Made by a program: the position numbers and the translations under genes. Under the pieces are notes generated by a model that was not told the DNA's origin, did no database searches, and worked only from the letters and a program-made list of their open reading frames with translations. From NCBI GenBank assembly GCA_030693515.1, contig JAUYAK010000075.1, positions 1-41,945 of the forward strand: DNA of 41,945 nt, in the 5' to 3' direction. Shown one piece after another: positions 1-9,642 of the stretch. Each line of letters begins with the position of its first letter. Position 1 is the first letter of the stretch. This stretch comes from Opitutaceae bacterium. GTDB lineage: Bacteria > Verrucomicrobiota > Verrucomicrobiia > Opitutales > Opitutaceae.

Positions 1-70
1 CGAGAAACCGGTCCGCCCGCGTGCGCTTGGTCAGGCAACCGAGGGAAAGAAACGTCGTTTGTTGGCTCAT
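1..70 (-). CDS. IS5-family transposase, N-terminal fragment
   Basis: Only the first 23 codons are present. The reading from the ATG at 70 is MSQQTTFLSLGCLTKRTRAD followed by RFL. It resembles the start of IS5-type transposases, which open with a short QLTF-like segment, a run of basic residues (KR-TR) and then the FL-x-EM region; E. coli IS5 begins MSHQLTF and continues with SKRRQTRKEIFL. No stop or frameshift is seen in the part available. The DDE catalytic region would lie outside the window, so activity cannot be judged. The call rests on this short similarity plus the flanking terminal-repeat-like sequence. Confidence 0.6.
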   Translation of the reverse strand, partial: MSQQTTFLSLGCLTKRTRADRFL

Positions 71-135
71 CGCGGCCTTGTGATCCCTCGCGGTTTCATC
101 GGTTCCTTTGTCAGGCGGAGTTTTTCAGAGGCTCC
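1..135 (-). mobile_element. Left end of an IS5-family insertion sequence (cut by the window edge)
   Basis: Read on the minus strand from 135, the DNA begins GGAGCCTCTGAAAAACTC, which resembles the terminal inverted repeats of IS5-group elements. About 65 bases further in, a transposase start codon follows, the usual IS5 layout. Immediately outside the proposed end, bases 136-139 read TTAA, which fits the YTAR four-base target duplicated by this family. The other end and the second target copy lie outside the window, so the boundary is inferred from one side only. The element points away from the sulfatase gene that starts about 100 bases beyond it. Confidence 0.6.
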
Positions 136-238
136 TTAACCGGGACGGCCGCAGCAAAGCAGAGCCCGCGCCGGAAGCAGCCCAAAATTCCGCATCGCCT
201 TCGCCACTCCGCCGTCTCTGCATCGGCTCCTCCCCATC

Positions 239-1669
239 ATGCACTCCCGCCTCCTTGCCTGCCTCGCGCTGCTGGGCGCGTTTGCCGCCCCACTCGGCGC
301 CGCGACCCCGCCAAAGCCCAACGTCCTCTTCATCGCCATCGACGATCTGCGCGACTGGGTCGGCTACTTTGATCGGAATCAGCAGGCCAAGACGCCGAAC
401 TTCGACCGCCTCGCCAAGCTCACGACCTCGTTTACGCGCGCCTACTGCGCTTCGCCCAGTTGCAATCCCTCGCGCGCCGCGCTCATGTCCGGCCTGCGGC
501 CCTCGACCTCGGGCGTCTATGAGAACAACATCGATTTCCGCCCCATCATCCCGGCGGATAAGATGCTCACCGCGACCTTCCGCAACGCGGGCTACTTCGT
601 CCACGGCGCCGGCAAGATCTACCACGAGGCCTACCGCCGCGACAGCGAATGGGACCACTACCTCGACAAGGAAGGCGGCTACCCCAAGGTGCCCGCCGGC
701 CAGAGCGACGGCGTGGGCGGCATCAAGTTCGCCCCGCTCGACTGCAAGGACGAGGACATCCCCGATTGGAAGATCGCCGACTACGGCATCGCCTCGCTCG
801 CGCGGAAACACGACAAGCCCTTCTTCCTCGCCGTCGGTTTCCACAAGCCGCACATGCCCTGGAACGTCCCGCGCAAGTGGTTCGACCTGTTTCCGCTCGC
901 CTCGATCAAGCTCCCGCCGCACCTCGAAAACGATCTCGCCGACGTGCCACCGGCCGGCGTGGCCATGGCCAAACCCCAGGGCGATCACGCCGCCATGCTG
1001 GCCTCCGGTCGCTGGAAGGAAGCCGTGCAGGCCTACCTCGCCACCGTCGCCTACCTCGACATGAACCTCGGTCGCCTGCTCGACGCCTACGAAAAATCCC
1101 CGGAGCGCAACAATACCATCCTCTGCCTCTGGAGCGACCACGGCTGGCACCTCGGCGAGAAAAGCCACTGGCGGAAATTCGCCCTCTGGGAGGAGGCCAC
1201 GCGCGCACCCTTCATGTGGATCGTCCCCGGCCTGACCAAGCCCGGCACGATCTGCTCCACGCCCATCGACTTCATGGGGATTTTCCCGACCCTCACCGAT
1301 CTCTGCGGCATCGCGACGCCCAAGCATGTCGAAGGCTCGAGCTTCCGTGCCCTGCTCGCCAACCCGCAGGCCGTCTGGGATCAACCCGCCGTCACCACCT
1401 ACCGCTACAAGAACCACACCGTGCGCAGCGCCGGCTGGCGCTACATCCGCTACGCCAACGGCGACGAGGAACTCTACGACGAGGTCAAAGATCCCAACGA
1501 ATACGTGAACCTCGCCGCCCAGCCCGAGTTTGCCGCGAAGAAAGCCGAACTCGCGAAATTCCTGCCCAAATCCGACATTGCCGATCCCGCCGGCCGCGCC
1601 GCGCCGGCCTCGAACGAAGCCGACGCCAAGGCCGCGAAAAAGGCCAAGCGCCAGGGCAAGCAGAACTGA
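239..1669 (+). CDS. Secreted sulfatase, iduronate-2-sulfatase-like
   Basis: Predicted 476-residue secreted sulfatase. Residues 1-22 form a signal peptide ending in ALGAA. The alkaline-phosphatase-fold core opens with PNVLFIAIDDLRDW (Asp35 and Asp36 as metal ligands) and carries the formylglycine motif C-N-P-S-R at Cys75-Arg79, followed by the usual A-x-x-x-S-G. Further in are DHGWHLGEKSHW and an alanine/lysine-rich tail. The DDLR opening and overall pattern match the iduronate-2-sulfatase-like branch of family S1. A Cys-type active site needs a formylglycine-generating enzyme or anaerobic maturase, and neither is in this window. The likely role is removing sulfate from polysaccharides in the periplasm or outside the cell. 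No adjacent glycoside hydrolase identifies the glycan. The ATG at 239 is chosen because the signal peptide starts there. The IS5-type element ends about 100 bases upstream and could affect expression. Confidence 0.9.
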   Translation: MHSRLLACLALLGAFAAPLGAATPPKPNVLFIAIDDLRDWVGYFDRNQQAKTPNFDRLAKLTTSFTRAYCASPSCNPSRAALMSGLRPSTSGVYENNIDFRPIIPADKMLTATFRNAGYFVHGAGKIYHEAYRRDSEWDHYLDKEGGYPKVPAGQSDGVGGIKFAPLDCKDEDIPDWKIADYGIASLARKHDKPFFLAVGFHKPHMPWNVPRKWFDLFPLASIKLPPHLENDLADVPPAGVAMAKPQGDHAAMLASGRWKEAVQAYLATVAYLDMNLGRLLDAYEKSPERNNTILCLWSDHGWHLGEKSHWRKFALWEEATRAPFMWIVPGLTKPGTICSTPIDFMGIFPTLTDLCGIATPKHVEGSSFRALLANPQAVWDQPAVTTYRYKNHTVRSAGWRYIRYANGDEELYDEVKDPNEYVNLAAQPEFAAKKAELAKFLPKSDIADPAGRAAPASNEADAKAAKKAKRQGKQN

Positions 1670-1682
1670 CGATTGAGCGCAG

Positions 1683-1706
1683 GTAGCCCGGCTCGTGAGA
1701 GCTGGG
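1683..1706 (+). repeat. Solo REP-like hairpin headed by GTAG
   Basis: GTAG at 1683-1686 is followed directly by an imperfect hairpin: CCCGGCTC (1687-1694), loop GTGA, GAGCTGGG (1699-1706), with one G-T opposition. It lies 14 bases after the sulfatase stop codon. The shape (GTAG plus short hairpin) matches the other repeats at 12729-12805, 16484-16550, 32510-32532 and 38675-38745, although the stem sequence differs. No inverted partner was seen nearby. It could also act as a weak transcription barrier downstream of the sulfatase; no T-run follows. Confidence 0.5.
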
Positions 1707-1780
1707 CTCATGGGGACCATGATTTCCCGTTTGAAAATTCCGTTTTCCCTGCGCCCTGCCCGTCCGATCTAATCCGGGAA

Positions 1781-3583
<1,803 letters not shown>

Positions 3584-3624
3584 AGGGGCCGCGAGGCAAG
3601 ACGGGCTCCGCTGGGATCAGCCGC

Positions 3625-5424
3625 CTACTCAAGTTCCGCCCAACGCGCATACGCCTTCGCCAGCTCGGCCTCGATTTCATGGAGCCGCTCCGTCGCGTGC
3701 GTCACTTCGACCGGCGGCTTCTTGAAGAAAAGCGGATCGGCCAGCTTGCCTGACAGGATTACCTGCTCGGCTTCCAGTTTCTCGATGGTCTTTGGCAGCG
3801 TCTCCAACTCCAGCCGCTCCTTGTTCGAAAGCTTGCGCGTCTTCTTCGCCGCCTCGGTGCCTACGGCCTCCTTCGCATCGCGCTTCGCTTTCTCACCCGC
3901 GGTGGCGGCCGCGGCCGCTTTCACGGCCTTCTCCTTCTGCCAGTCGTCGTAGCCGCCGAGATAGTCCACCACCCGGCCCTCGCCCTCGAAGACGAGCAGG
4001 CTCGTGCAGACTTCGTTGAGGAACGCCCGGTCGTGGCTCACGAGCAGCAGCGTGCCGCCGAACTCCACGAGCAAATCCTCGAGCAGCTCCAGCGTCTCGG
4101 CATCGAGATCGTTGGTCGGCTCGTCGAGCACGAGCACGTTGCACGGCTTGGTGAAGAGCCGCGCCAGGAGCAGCCGGTTGCGTTCGCCCCCGGAGAGCGC
4201 CTTGATCGGCGTGCGGGCGCGCGTGGGGTCGAAGAGAAAATCCTCGAGGTAGGAAATCACGTGCCGGTTGCGGCCGTTGATCGTCACGGTGGCGTTGCCG
4301 TCGGCCACGGCGTCCTGCACGCGCATGGTTTCGTCGAGCTGCGCGCGCAACTGGTCGAAGTAAACGATCTCAAGCTTGGTGCCCTGCTCGACCGTGCCGA
4401 CCATCGGCGCGAGCTGGCCGAGGAGCAGCCGGAGCAGGGTGGTCTTGCCCGCGCCGTTGGGGCCGACGATGCCGATCTTGTCGCCGCGCTCAATGCGGGT
4501 GGTGAGATCGCGCACGATCCAGCGCCCGTCCTCGGCGTAGCGGAAGCCGGCGTCCTTGCACTCGATCACCTTGAAGCCGCTGCGGTCCGCCTCCTGCGCG
4601 GTGAGGGTCGCCTTGCCGGTGCGATCGCGGCGCGCGGCGCGCTCGGCGCGCATTTTTTCGAGCGCGTGGATGCGATTGCTCGCGCGCGAGCGCTGCGCCT
4701 TCACGCCGCGACGGATCCAGACTTCCTCCTGCGCGAGCTTCTTGTCGAACTGCGCGCGCTCCACTTCCTCGGCCTCGAGCACGGCCTCCTTGCGCGTGAG
4801 AAACGTGTCGTAGTCGCAGGCCCAGCCGGTGAGCTTGCCGCGATCGACCTCAATGATGCGGGTGGAAATTTTCCGCAGGAACGCGCGGTCGTGCGTCACA
4901 AAGAGCAGCGCGCCGCCCCACTCCAGCAAGAATTCCTCGAGCCAGAGGATCGACTCGAGGTCGAGATGGTTGGTCGGCTCGTCGAGCAGCAGCAGCTGCG
5001 GCTCATCGGCGAGGCCGCGCGCGAGCAGCACGCGGCGCTTTTGCCCCGCGGAGAGCGCGGCAAACTCATGATCGGCCGGCAGCCCCATCTGCTCCAGCAG
5101 GCGCTCGACGCGATCGTGGCGCTCCCAGTCGTTGTGCTCCTCGTAGGCGCCGCCCTCGCCCTCGACGACGGTGCGCACCGTGCCCGTGACGCCCGCCGGC
5201 ACTTCCTGCCGCAGCGTCGAGAACACCGCGCCAGCCTGGCGAAACACCTGGCCCGTGTCGGACTCAAGTTCGCCGGAGATGACCTTCATGAGCGTGGACT
5301 TGCCCGCGCCGTTGCGGCCGACGAGACATACGCGTTCGCCGCGGTCGATCTGGAGATTGACACGATCGAGCAACGGCGCGCCACCGAAGCTCAGGCTGAC
5401 ATCGAGGAGACTGACAAGGGCCAT
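3625..5424 (-). CDS. uup: ABC-F family ATPase, Uup type
   Basis: Predicted 599-residue soluble ABC-F protein with two ATP-binding cassettes and no membrane domain. The first cassette has Walker A GRNGAGKST at 36-44, signature LSAGQKRR and Walker B LLLLDEPTNHLD. The second has GPNGAGKTT, LSGGERNR and VLVLDEPTNDLD. Between them is the P-site tRNA-interaction linker with charged helices. After about residue 500 comes a basic linker and a C-terminal coiled coil beginning LSNKERLELETLP, which is the Uup hallmark (DNA- and ribosome-binding tail) and separates it from EttA. Uup proteins act on ribosomes and influence transposon excision and tolerance to stalled complexes. It is convergent with the histidine kinase gene (41 bases between stops). 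A second ABC-F protein, ettA, lies at 27519-29210. Confidence 0.9.
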   Translation of the reverse strand: MALVSLLDVSLSFGGAPLLDRVNLQIDRGERVCLVGRNGAGKSTLMKVISGELESDTGQVFRQAGAVFSTLRQEVPAGVTGTVRTVVEGEGGAYEEHNDWERHDRVERLLEQMGLPADHEFAALSAGQKRRVLLARGLADEPQLLLLDEPTNHLDLESILWLEEFLLEWGGALLFVTHDRAFLRKISTRIIEVDRGKLTGWACDYDTFLTRKEAVLEAEEVERAQFDKKLAQEEVWIRRGVKAQRSRASNRIHALEKMRAERAARRDRTGKATLTAQEADRSGFKVIECKDAGFRYAEDGRWIVRDLTTRIERGDKIGIVGPNGAGKTTLLRLLLGQLAPMVGTVEQGTKLEIVYFDQLRAQLDETMRVQDAVADGNATVTINGRNRHVISYLEDFLFDPTRARTPIKALSGGERNRLLLARLFTKPCNVLVLDEPTNDLDAETLELLEDLLVEFGGTLLLVSHDRAFLNEVCTSLLVFEGEGRVVDYLGGYDDWQKEKAVKAAAAATAGEKAKRDAKEAVGTEAAKKTRKLSNKERLELETLPKTIEKLEAEQVILSGKLADPLFFKKPPVEVTHATERLHEIEAELAKAYARWAELE

Positions 5425-5502
5425 GGGAACCGGTCAGCTTCGCGACGCCATGCGGCGAGGGCAAGAACCGCGTTGCGCCGCCGGCAGAATACTCTTTTCC
5501 GC

Positions 5503-7077
5503 CTACGGCGCGTAGTTCACCAGACGCCCGTCGCGCAGCCGCACACTGATCGGTTTGCCGAGCTCGAAGCGAATCGTGCGGTAGTTTTCGCCGGCCACCG
5601 GCGTGAGGCTCTTGATGTAAAGCCGCGAGCCGACGAGCTGCTCATAGGTCACGGTGCGGACGCCGTTCTCAAGGTAGTATTGATCCGCCGCGGCCGCGAG
5701 CTGGCGCAAATTGTTGAGCACGGCTTTTTCCTGCGATGACCCCTGCACTTTCTGGAAGGACGGAATCGCCATCGCCGCAATGACACCGAGCGTGACGGGG
5801 TTGTAGATCGCGATGGTCGCAAGGTCCTGCTTCATGGATCGATTCAGGTGCGAACGGACGAGGATGCCATCGTCGAGGTTTATTCGCGAGGCCACCAACG
5901 GTCGTTCGATGGCGCCGAACTGCGAGAAGGCGAAATTCATCATGCCGGCCTGTTCGGGCGGGAGACTGGGATTGTGCTGCAGGACACTGCGGGCCGCCTC
6001 AAGCAAGCGCGGGCTCACGTAGGTCACGCCATTGTTCTCGGTGCCGACCTGGGCGAGCGCTTGCTTGAACTCCGCGGTCTGGGCCAACCCCGTCGCCTGC
6101 GCGCGGCATTGCCTGAGGAAGGCCACCGAGGTTGTGAAGTAGAGCGTGCCGCCGTCGATCGCCAGGGCGGGGGCTAGGCCCTCGATTGGCAGGGGCTGGG
6201 CAAATTCGTAGAGCTTCAGGCTGCCTGCCTCGCTTTGGCGAAACTGTCCCGTCCGCATGATGGCGCGCTCCACGACCGGCCCCACGCCATCGATCGCCAC
6301 GAGGACGGAGATCATGGGCAGCACCAAGCCATCGCGGCCCGGGAGACGGAGGGTTTTCTCCGTGTCGGCGTGCAGGACGATAGCCGACCGGCCCTTGAGG
6401 CCATAGATGAGGTCAATGATCGAGATCGCGGCGGCCTCACCGGCTTTCTTGAGCGTGCTCTCCAGCTCGTTGCCCGCGGGCTCGCCGGCGACCTTGGCCA
6501 CCACTTCCCGGATCGTGCGATACACCACACCGAGGTCCATCTCGCTCTCGCCAAAAAACGCGGCGTCGGCGGGCGCGAGGTGGACGTGCTTGAGCGGACC
6601 GGGCTTGCCGCCCACCGCGGCCATCAGGCCGTGCCGTTCCGCGCCGGTGTAAACGAAGAGCCGGTTGCGAAAATATCCGGTGCCATCCGGCACCGAACTC
6701 GCCCCGAGGGCCTTCACGTTCGTGAGACCGAGCAGCTTCACGATCGCCCCCAAGTCCTGCTGCAGGTAGGGCCGCAATTGCGGTTGGGCCTTGGCCGCTT
6801 CGTTGAGGATTGTCTGCAGGCTGCCCACCACGTGGAGCAAATCGCCGTCCACATCGACGTAGCCGTAGAGTGTGCCGCCGAGTTCGAGGTGCTTGGTCAC
6901 GGCCGTGAACGCGGGGCTGCGCTCGGCCGGCGGCACCACTGCGACGGTGAGTGCGTTCGCAGCGCCCGGCTTGGAACCTGGGGTGGACGAGGTGGCGGGC
7001 GTCTCTGATTTCTTCTGGCAGGCGCTGAAGGCCAGCGCGACGACGAGCAGGGCAACCCAACGGGCGAGGTGAGGCAT
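5503..7077 (-). CDS. Lipoprotein with a C-terminal pilin-like segment
   Basis: Predicted 524-residue lipoprotein of unknown function. The signal sequence ends in a lipobox, FSAC with Cys20 as lipidation site, followed by a Ser/Thr/Pro linker. The long middle part (about 45-420) has no motif I recognise. From about residue 428 the sequence changes to a segment resembling type IV pseudopilins after their cleavage site: a short hydrophobic stretch with AAMAIPSFQKV, then QEKAVLNNLRQLAAAADQYY and a LENGV / PVAGENY pattern, which I associate with pilin-like proteins of Opitutaceae. Here it is C-terminal and lacks the leader and Gly-Phe cleavage site of true prepilins, so ordinary pilin export and assembly are unlikely. 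Uup follows 78 bases downstream; the binding-protein gene lies 51 bases upstream on the same strand. Confidence 0.75.
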   Translation of the reverse strand: MPHLARWVALLVVALAFSACQKKSETPATSSTPGSKPGAANALTVAVVPPAERSPAFTAVTKHLELGGTLYGYVDVDGDLLHVVGSLQTILNEAAKAQPQLRPYLQQDLGAIVKLLGLTNVKALGASSVPDGTGYFRNRLFVYTGAERHGLMAAVGGKPGPLKHVHLAPADAAFFGESEMDLGVVYRTIREVVAKVAGEPAGNELESTLKKAGEAAAISIIDLIYGLKGRSAIVLHADTEKTLRLPGRDGLVLPMISVLVAIDGVGPVVERAIMRTGQFRQSEAGSLKLYEFAQPLPIEGLAPALAIDGGTLYFTTSVAFLRQCRAQATGLAQTAEFKQALAQVGTENNGVTYVSPRLLEAARSVLQHNPSLPPEQAGMMNFAFSQFGAIERPLVASRINLDDGILVRSHLNRSMKQDLATIAIYNPVTLGVIAAMAIPSFQKVQGSSQEKAVLNNLRQLAAAADQYYLENGVRTVTYEQLVGSRLYIKSLTPVAGENYRTIRFELGKPISVRLRDGRLVNYAP

Positions 7078-7128
7078 GGCGCAGCGGTGGCTACACTGAA
7101 ACGCCGCGCAGCGAAAGCCCGGAAACCG

Positions 7129-8241
7129 CTACGGACGCACGGTCTCGACAAACTCCAGCCGCCCGCCGCGCACCGCGATGATGGCGGCCTCCTTGTCGGC
7201 ATCACGGCGCGCGTTGATCGTGGTGCGACCGGTCGCGCCGGGGAAATCCTTGGTGGCGGCGAGCGCGCGGCGGAGCGCGCCTTTTTCCACGGTGCCGGCG
7301 CGCGCAATCGCGTCGGCGGCGAGCCGCACGGCATCGTAGGTCAGCGCAGCGAGCCCATTGGGCACCGCGCCGTGACGGGCCCGGTAGGCCGCGACGAAGC
7401 GTCGCGACTCGGCGGCCGTGTTGGCCTCGGAAAAGTGGGAGGAATAATAGGCGCCTTCGAGCGCGGCGCCGCCGATCTCGAGGAGCTGCGGTGCCTCGAA
7501 GCCATCGCCGCCGAGCAGCGTGGCGGCGAGCCCGAGCTGCTTCGCCTGCTGCGCGACAAGCCCGGCCGCCACGTAGTAGCCGGGCAGAAAAATCGCGTCA
7601 GGCCGCGCCGCGCGGATGGCCGTGAGCGGCGCGCGGAAATCGGTGTCAGTCCCACCGTATTTCTGGGTCGCCACGATCTCCCCGCCGAGCGCGGTGAAGG
7701 TCTTCGCGAAAAACTCCGCCAGCCCCACCGAGTAGGGCGAGCCGTTCTCAATCAGCAGCGCGGCACGCTTCAACCCGAGCCGTTGGCGCGCAAACGTCGC
7801 CAGCACCTCGCCCTGGAACGGATCGATGAAGCACACGCGGAAAATGGCGTCGCCGACCTCGGTGACCCGCGGGCTCGTCGAGGCCGGGGTGATGAGCGGC
7901 ACACCCGCCGCCTGCGCGACCGGCGCGGCCTCGAGCGTCCGCGCCGACGAACACTCGCCGATGAGCGCCACCACCCGGTCGCGCGCGATCAGTTTCTTGG
8001 CGGCGGTGGCGGACTCGCCCGCTTGCGAGCGGTTGTCCTCGATCACGAGTTCAAGCGGACGGCCCAGCACACCGCCGGTGGCGTTGACTTCATCGACCGC
8101 CAACCGCGCGCCCCTCAGCGACGCCTCGCCGAACGACGCATCGCGCCCCGTGATCGACATGAAGAAGCCCAGCCGCACGGGCTCGGCTCCGCGCAACGGG
8201 AGAAAAACGGCCAGCGTAAGAAAAACGAATCCGAGTCTCAT
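7129..8241 (-). CDS. Periplasmic branched-chain amino acid-type binding protein (LivK-like)
   Basis: Predicted 370-residue periplasmic solute-binding protein of the type-1 fold used by Leu/Ile/Val, amide and urea ABC importers. A signal peptide ends in PLRGAEPV, and the mature part begins with VRLGFFMSITGRDASFGEA, the first-strand pattern of this family. Later it has GGVLGRPLELVIEDN, ALIGECSS and the TPASTSPRVT binding loop. The ATG at 8241 is preferred because the in-frame extension further upstream reads through the dispersed repeat at 8293-8395. An AT-rich stretch (TATATT on the minus strand at 8267-8262) upstream could be a -10 element. No permease or ATPase genes are adjacent, so it is an orphan. 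Its ligand is unknown, and it may serve a distant transporter or a sensor. Confidence 0.88.
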   Translation of the reverse strand: MRLGFVFLTLAVFLPLRGAEPVRLGFFMSITGRDASFGEASLRGARLAVDEVNATGGVLGRPLELVIEDNRSQAGESATAAKKLIARDRVVALIGECSSARTLEAAPVAQAAGVPLITPASTSPRVTEVGDAIFRVCFIDPFQGEVLATFARQRLGLKRAALLIENGSPYSVGLAEFFAKTFTALGGEIVATQKYGGTDTDFRAPLTAIRAARPDAIFLPGYYVAAGLVAQQAKQLGLAATLLGGDGFEAPQLLEIGGAALEGAYYSSHFSEANTAAESRRFVAAYRARHGAVPNGLAALTYDAVRLAADAIARAGTVEKGALRRALAATKDFPGATGRTTINARRDADKEAAIIAVRGGRLEFVETVRP

Positions 8242-8292
8242 GATAAGATCCCAACGCGAATAATATACACCCAAACGACCAAGGCCTGAGTC

Positions 8293-8395
8293 ACGAAGGG
8301 CACGGAGGACTGACGCCGAGGACACCGAGCCAACAAGAGGCTTGGCTCTGTGCCCTCCGTGTCGGAACTCGGTGAACTCTGTGGCAAAAAATGCT
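8293..8395. repeat. Dispersed intergenic repeat with inverted homologous halves
   Basis: The gap between the binding protein gene and tcdA holds two similar units in opposite orientation. Around 8293-8335 is CACGAAGGGCACGGAGGAC and further CACCGAG units. Around 8345-8390, read on the minus strand, is CACGGAGGGCACAGAG with similar CACAGAG/CACCGAG units. This sequence type (chains of CACAGAG, CACGGAG and CACCGAG) resembles a short intergenic repeat I remember from many Verrucomicrobiota and related genomes. It contains no credible gene. It may fold into a long imperfect hairpin and could limit read-through between the two minus-strand genes. Confidence 0.5.
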
Positions 8396-8419
8396 TCATG
8401 AACGTGCGGGGGCTGCCGG

Positions 8420-9250
8420 CTAATCCAGCGCAGCCGGCGCCGCAATCGCGCGCACCACCACACCCGCCGCCAGCAAGCCAAAGACGCCCGTGACAAACGC
8501 CGCCGTGCCGAAGCCCGTCACACAATCAAGCGTGAGATTGCCGCCCGGCTCGGCCTCGGCCGCGCACGTGCCGTCGGCCCACGGGAAGGTCGGCGCCTCC
8601 GTGGACCACACCGCCGGCACGCCCATGCGCGTGATGCCGCGGTGCACGCCGCCGGAAAAACCATGATCGCGGCGCAGTTTCTTCCGCACCTGCCGCAGCA
8701 GCTCGTCGCCCGCCTCGCCGATGTCGCCCGACCTGACCCGGCCCGGATCGCGGCGTCCACCGGCCGCGCCAATCGTGAGCACGCGCCGGCCGCGCGCGCG
8801 ACAGCCGGCGATCACCAGCGCCTTGTGCGACATGAGATCGACCGCATCGACCACGTAGTCGTGCCGCGGCGCGAGCAGCCGCTCGGCCGTCGTCGCCGTG
8901 AAAAACTCCGCCACCGCCTCGACGCGGCACTCCGGGTTGATCAGCCGCACGCGCTCCGCGAGCACCGCGACCTTGGGCCGCCCGATCGCGCCGTCGAGCG
9001 CGGGGAGCTGGCGGTTGACGTTGGTCACGCACACATCGTCGAGATCGATCAGGGTGAGCGCGCCGACGCCGCTGCGCGCGAGCGCCTCCACCACCCAGGA
9101 GCCGACGCCGCCGACCCCGACGACGCACACGTGCGCCGCGTGCAGCTGTTCAAGCCCAGCGCGGCCAAAGAGCCGGGCGACGCCGCCAAAGCGCTCGGCG
9201 TAGCCGGCGCCGATGGAGGCAAGCGCCGCCGGTTCGGTGGTCGTGTTCAC
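8420..9250 (-). CDS. tcdA: tRNA threonylcarbamoyladenosine dehydratase TcdA
   Basis: Predicted 276-residue E1-like enzyme. TcdA (CsdL/YgdL) uses ATP to cyclise the t6A base at position 37 of ANN-decoding tRNAs to ct6A, sharpening decoding. The nucleotide-binding motif GVGGVGSWVVEALARSGVG and the LIDLDDVCVTNVNRQ segment identify the ThiF/E1 fold; RPKV and INPE follow as usual. The C-terminal part ends in a hydrophobic helix with FGTAAFVTGVFGLLAAG, as in the family. The start is GTG at 9250, and its GTGA overlaps the TGA stop of the doc gene. This gene is therefore translationally coupled to the toxin-antitoxin pair upstream, an unusual neighbour for tcdA. Confidence 0.92.
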   Translation of the reverse strand: MNTTTEPAALASIGAGYAERFGGVARLFGRAGLEQLHAAHVCVVGVGGVGSWVVEALARSGVGALTLIDLDDVCVTNVNRQLPALDGAIGRPKVAVLAERVRLINPECRVEAVAEFFTATTAERLLAPRHDYVVDAVDLMSHKALVIAGCRARGRRVLTIGAAGGRRDPGRVRSGDIGEAGDELLRQVRKKLRRDHGFSGGVHRGITRMGVPAVWSTEAPTFPWADGTCAAEAEPGGNLTLDCVTGFGTAAFVTGVFGLLAAGVVVRAIAAPAALD

Positions 9251-9639
9251 GGCTTAGGAAATTGCCTTCGCAGCACCGCCGCGAGCCCGGCCTTGTCGAG
9301 TTCGTGCTTAGCGATGGCGATCATGGCGTGGTAAAACTCCAAGTCGTCGGAGCGATCAACACAGCCGTTGAGCAGCAGGAACGTGCCGGCACATGCCACG
9401 GCCGTGCGTTTGTTGCCATCGAGGAAGCCTTGGCTCTCCGCCACGTGGTAGGCATAGGCGGCCGCGATTTCGTGGAGATCCGCGCCGCCGTAGAAATAGG
9501 CGTTCTCGGCCGCGGCGAGAGCCGACGCGAGGCCGTTGCGATCACGCACGCCGTCGATTCCTCCCCAGCGGTCGAGCGAGCACCGATGCAAGGCCTCGAC
9601 CAGTTCCCACGCGAGGAAGGTCGGTTCAACCGGTTGCAT
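9247..9639 (-). CDS. Doc-family toxin with Gln in place of the catalytic His
   Basis: Predicted 130-residue death-on-curing (Fic fold) protein. Doc toxins phosphorylate EF-Tu and stop translation. The family core is visible: GGIDGVRDRNGLASALAAAENAYFYG, AAAYAYHVAESQ and the Fic-like loop at 70-80, QGFLDGNKRTA. The usual Doc motif is H-x-F-x-(D/N)-(G/A)-N-K-R. Here the first position is Gln70 (codon CAA) and the next is Gly71; Phe72, Asp74, Asn76, Lys77 and Arg78 are kept. That His is needed for catalysis in Doc, so this copy may be inactive or altered, or part of a Gln-bearing subgroup. It starts 3 bases after the antitoxin stop and overlaps tcdA by 4 bases. Confidence 0.85.
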   Translation of the reverse strand: MQPVEPTFLAWELVEALHRCSLDRWGGIDGVRDRNGLASALAAAENAYFYGGADLHEIAAAYAYHVAESQGFLDGNKRTAVACAGTFLLLNGCVDRSDDLEFYHAMIAIAKHELDKAGLAAVLRRQFPKP

Positions 9640-9642
9640 CGG

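Noticed and set aside
125-1720. Long open frame antisense to the sulfatase (531 codons)
   Set aside because: GC-rich coding DNA leaves the antisense frame open. The translation has no recognisable domain, while the sense frame has a complete sulfatase.
4033-5739. Open frame of 568 codons antisense to uup
   Set aside because: Low-complexity shadow of the ABC-F gene; it also runs past the gene end into the lipoprotein gene.
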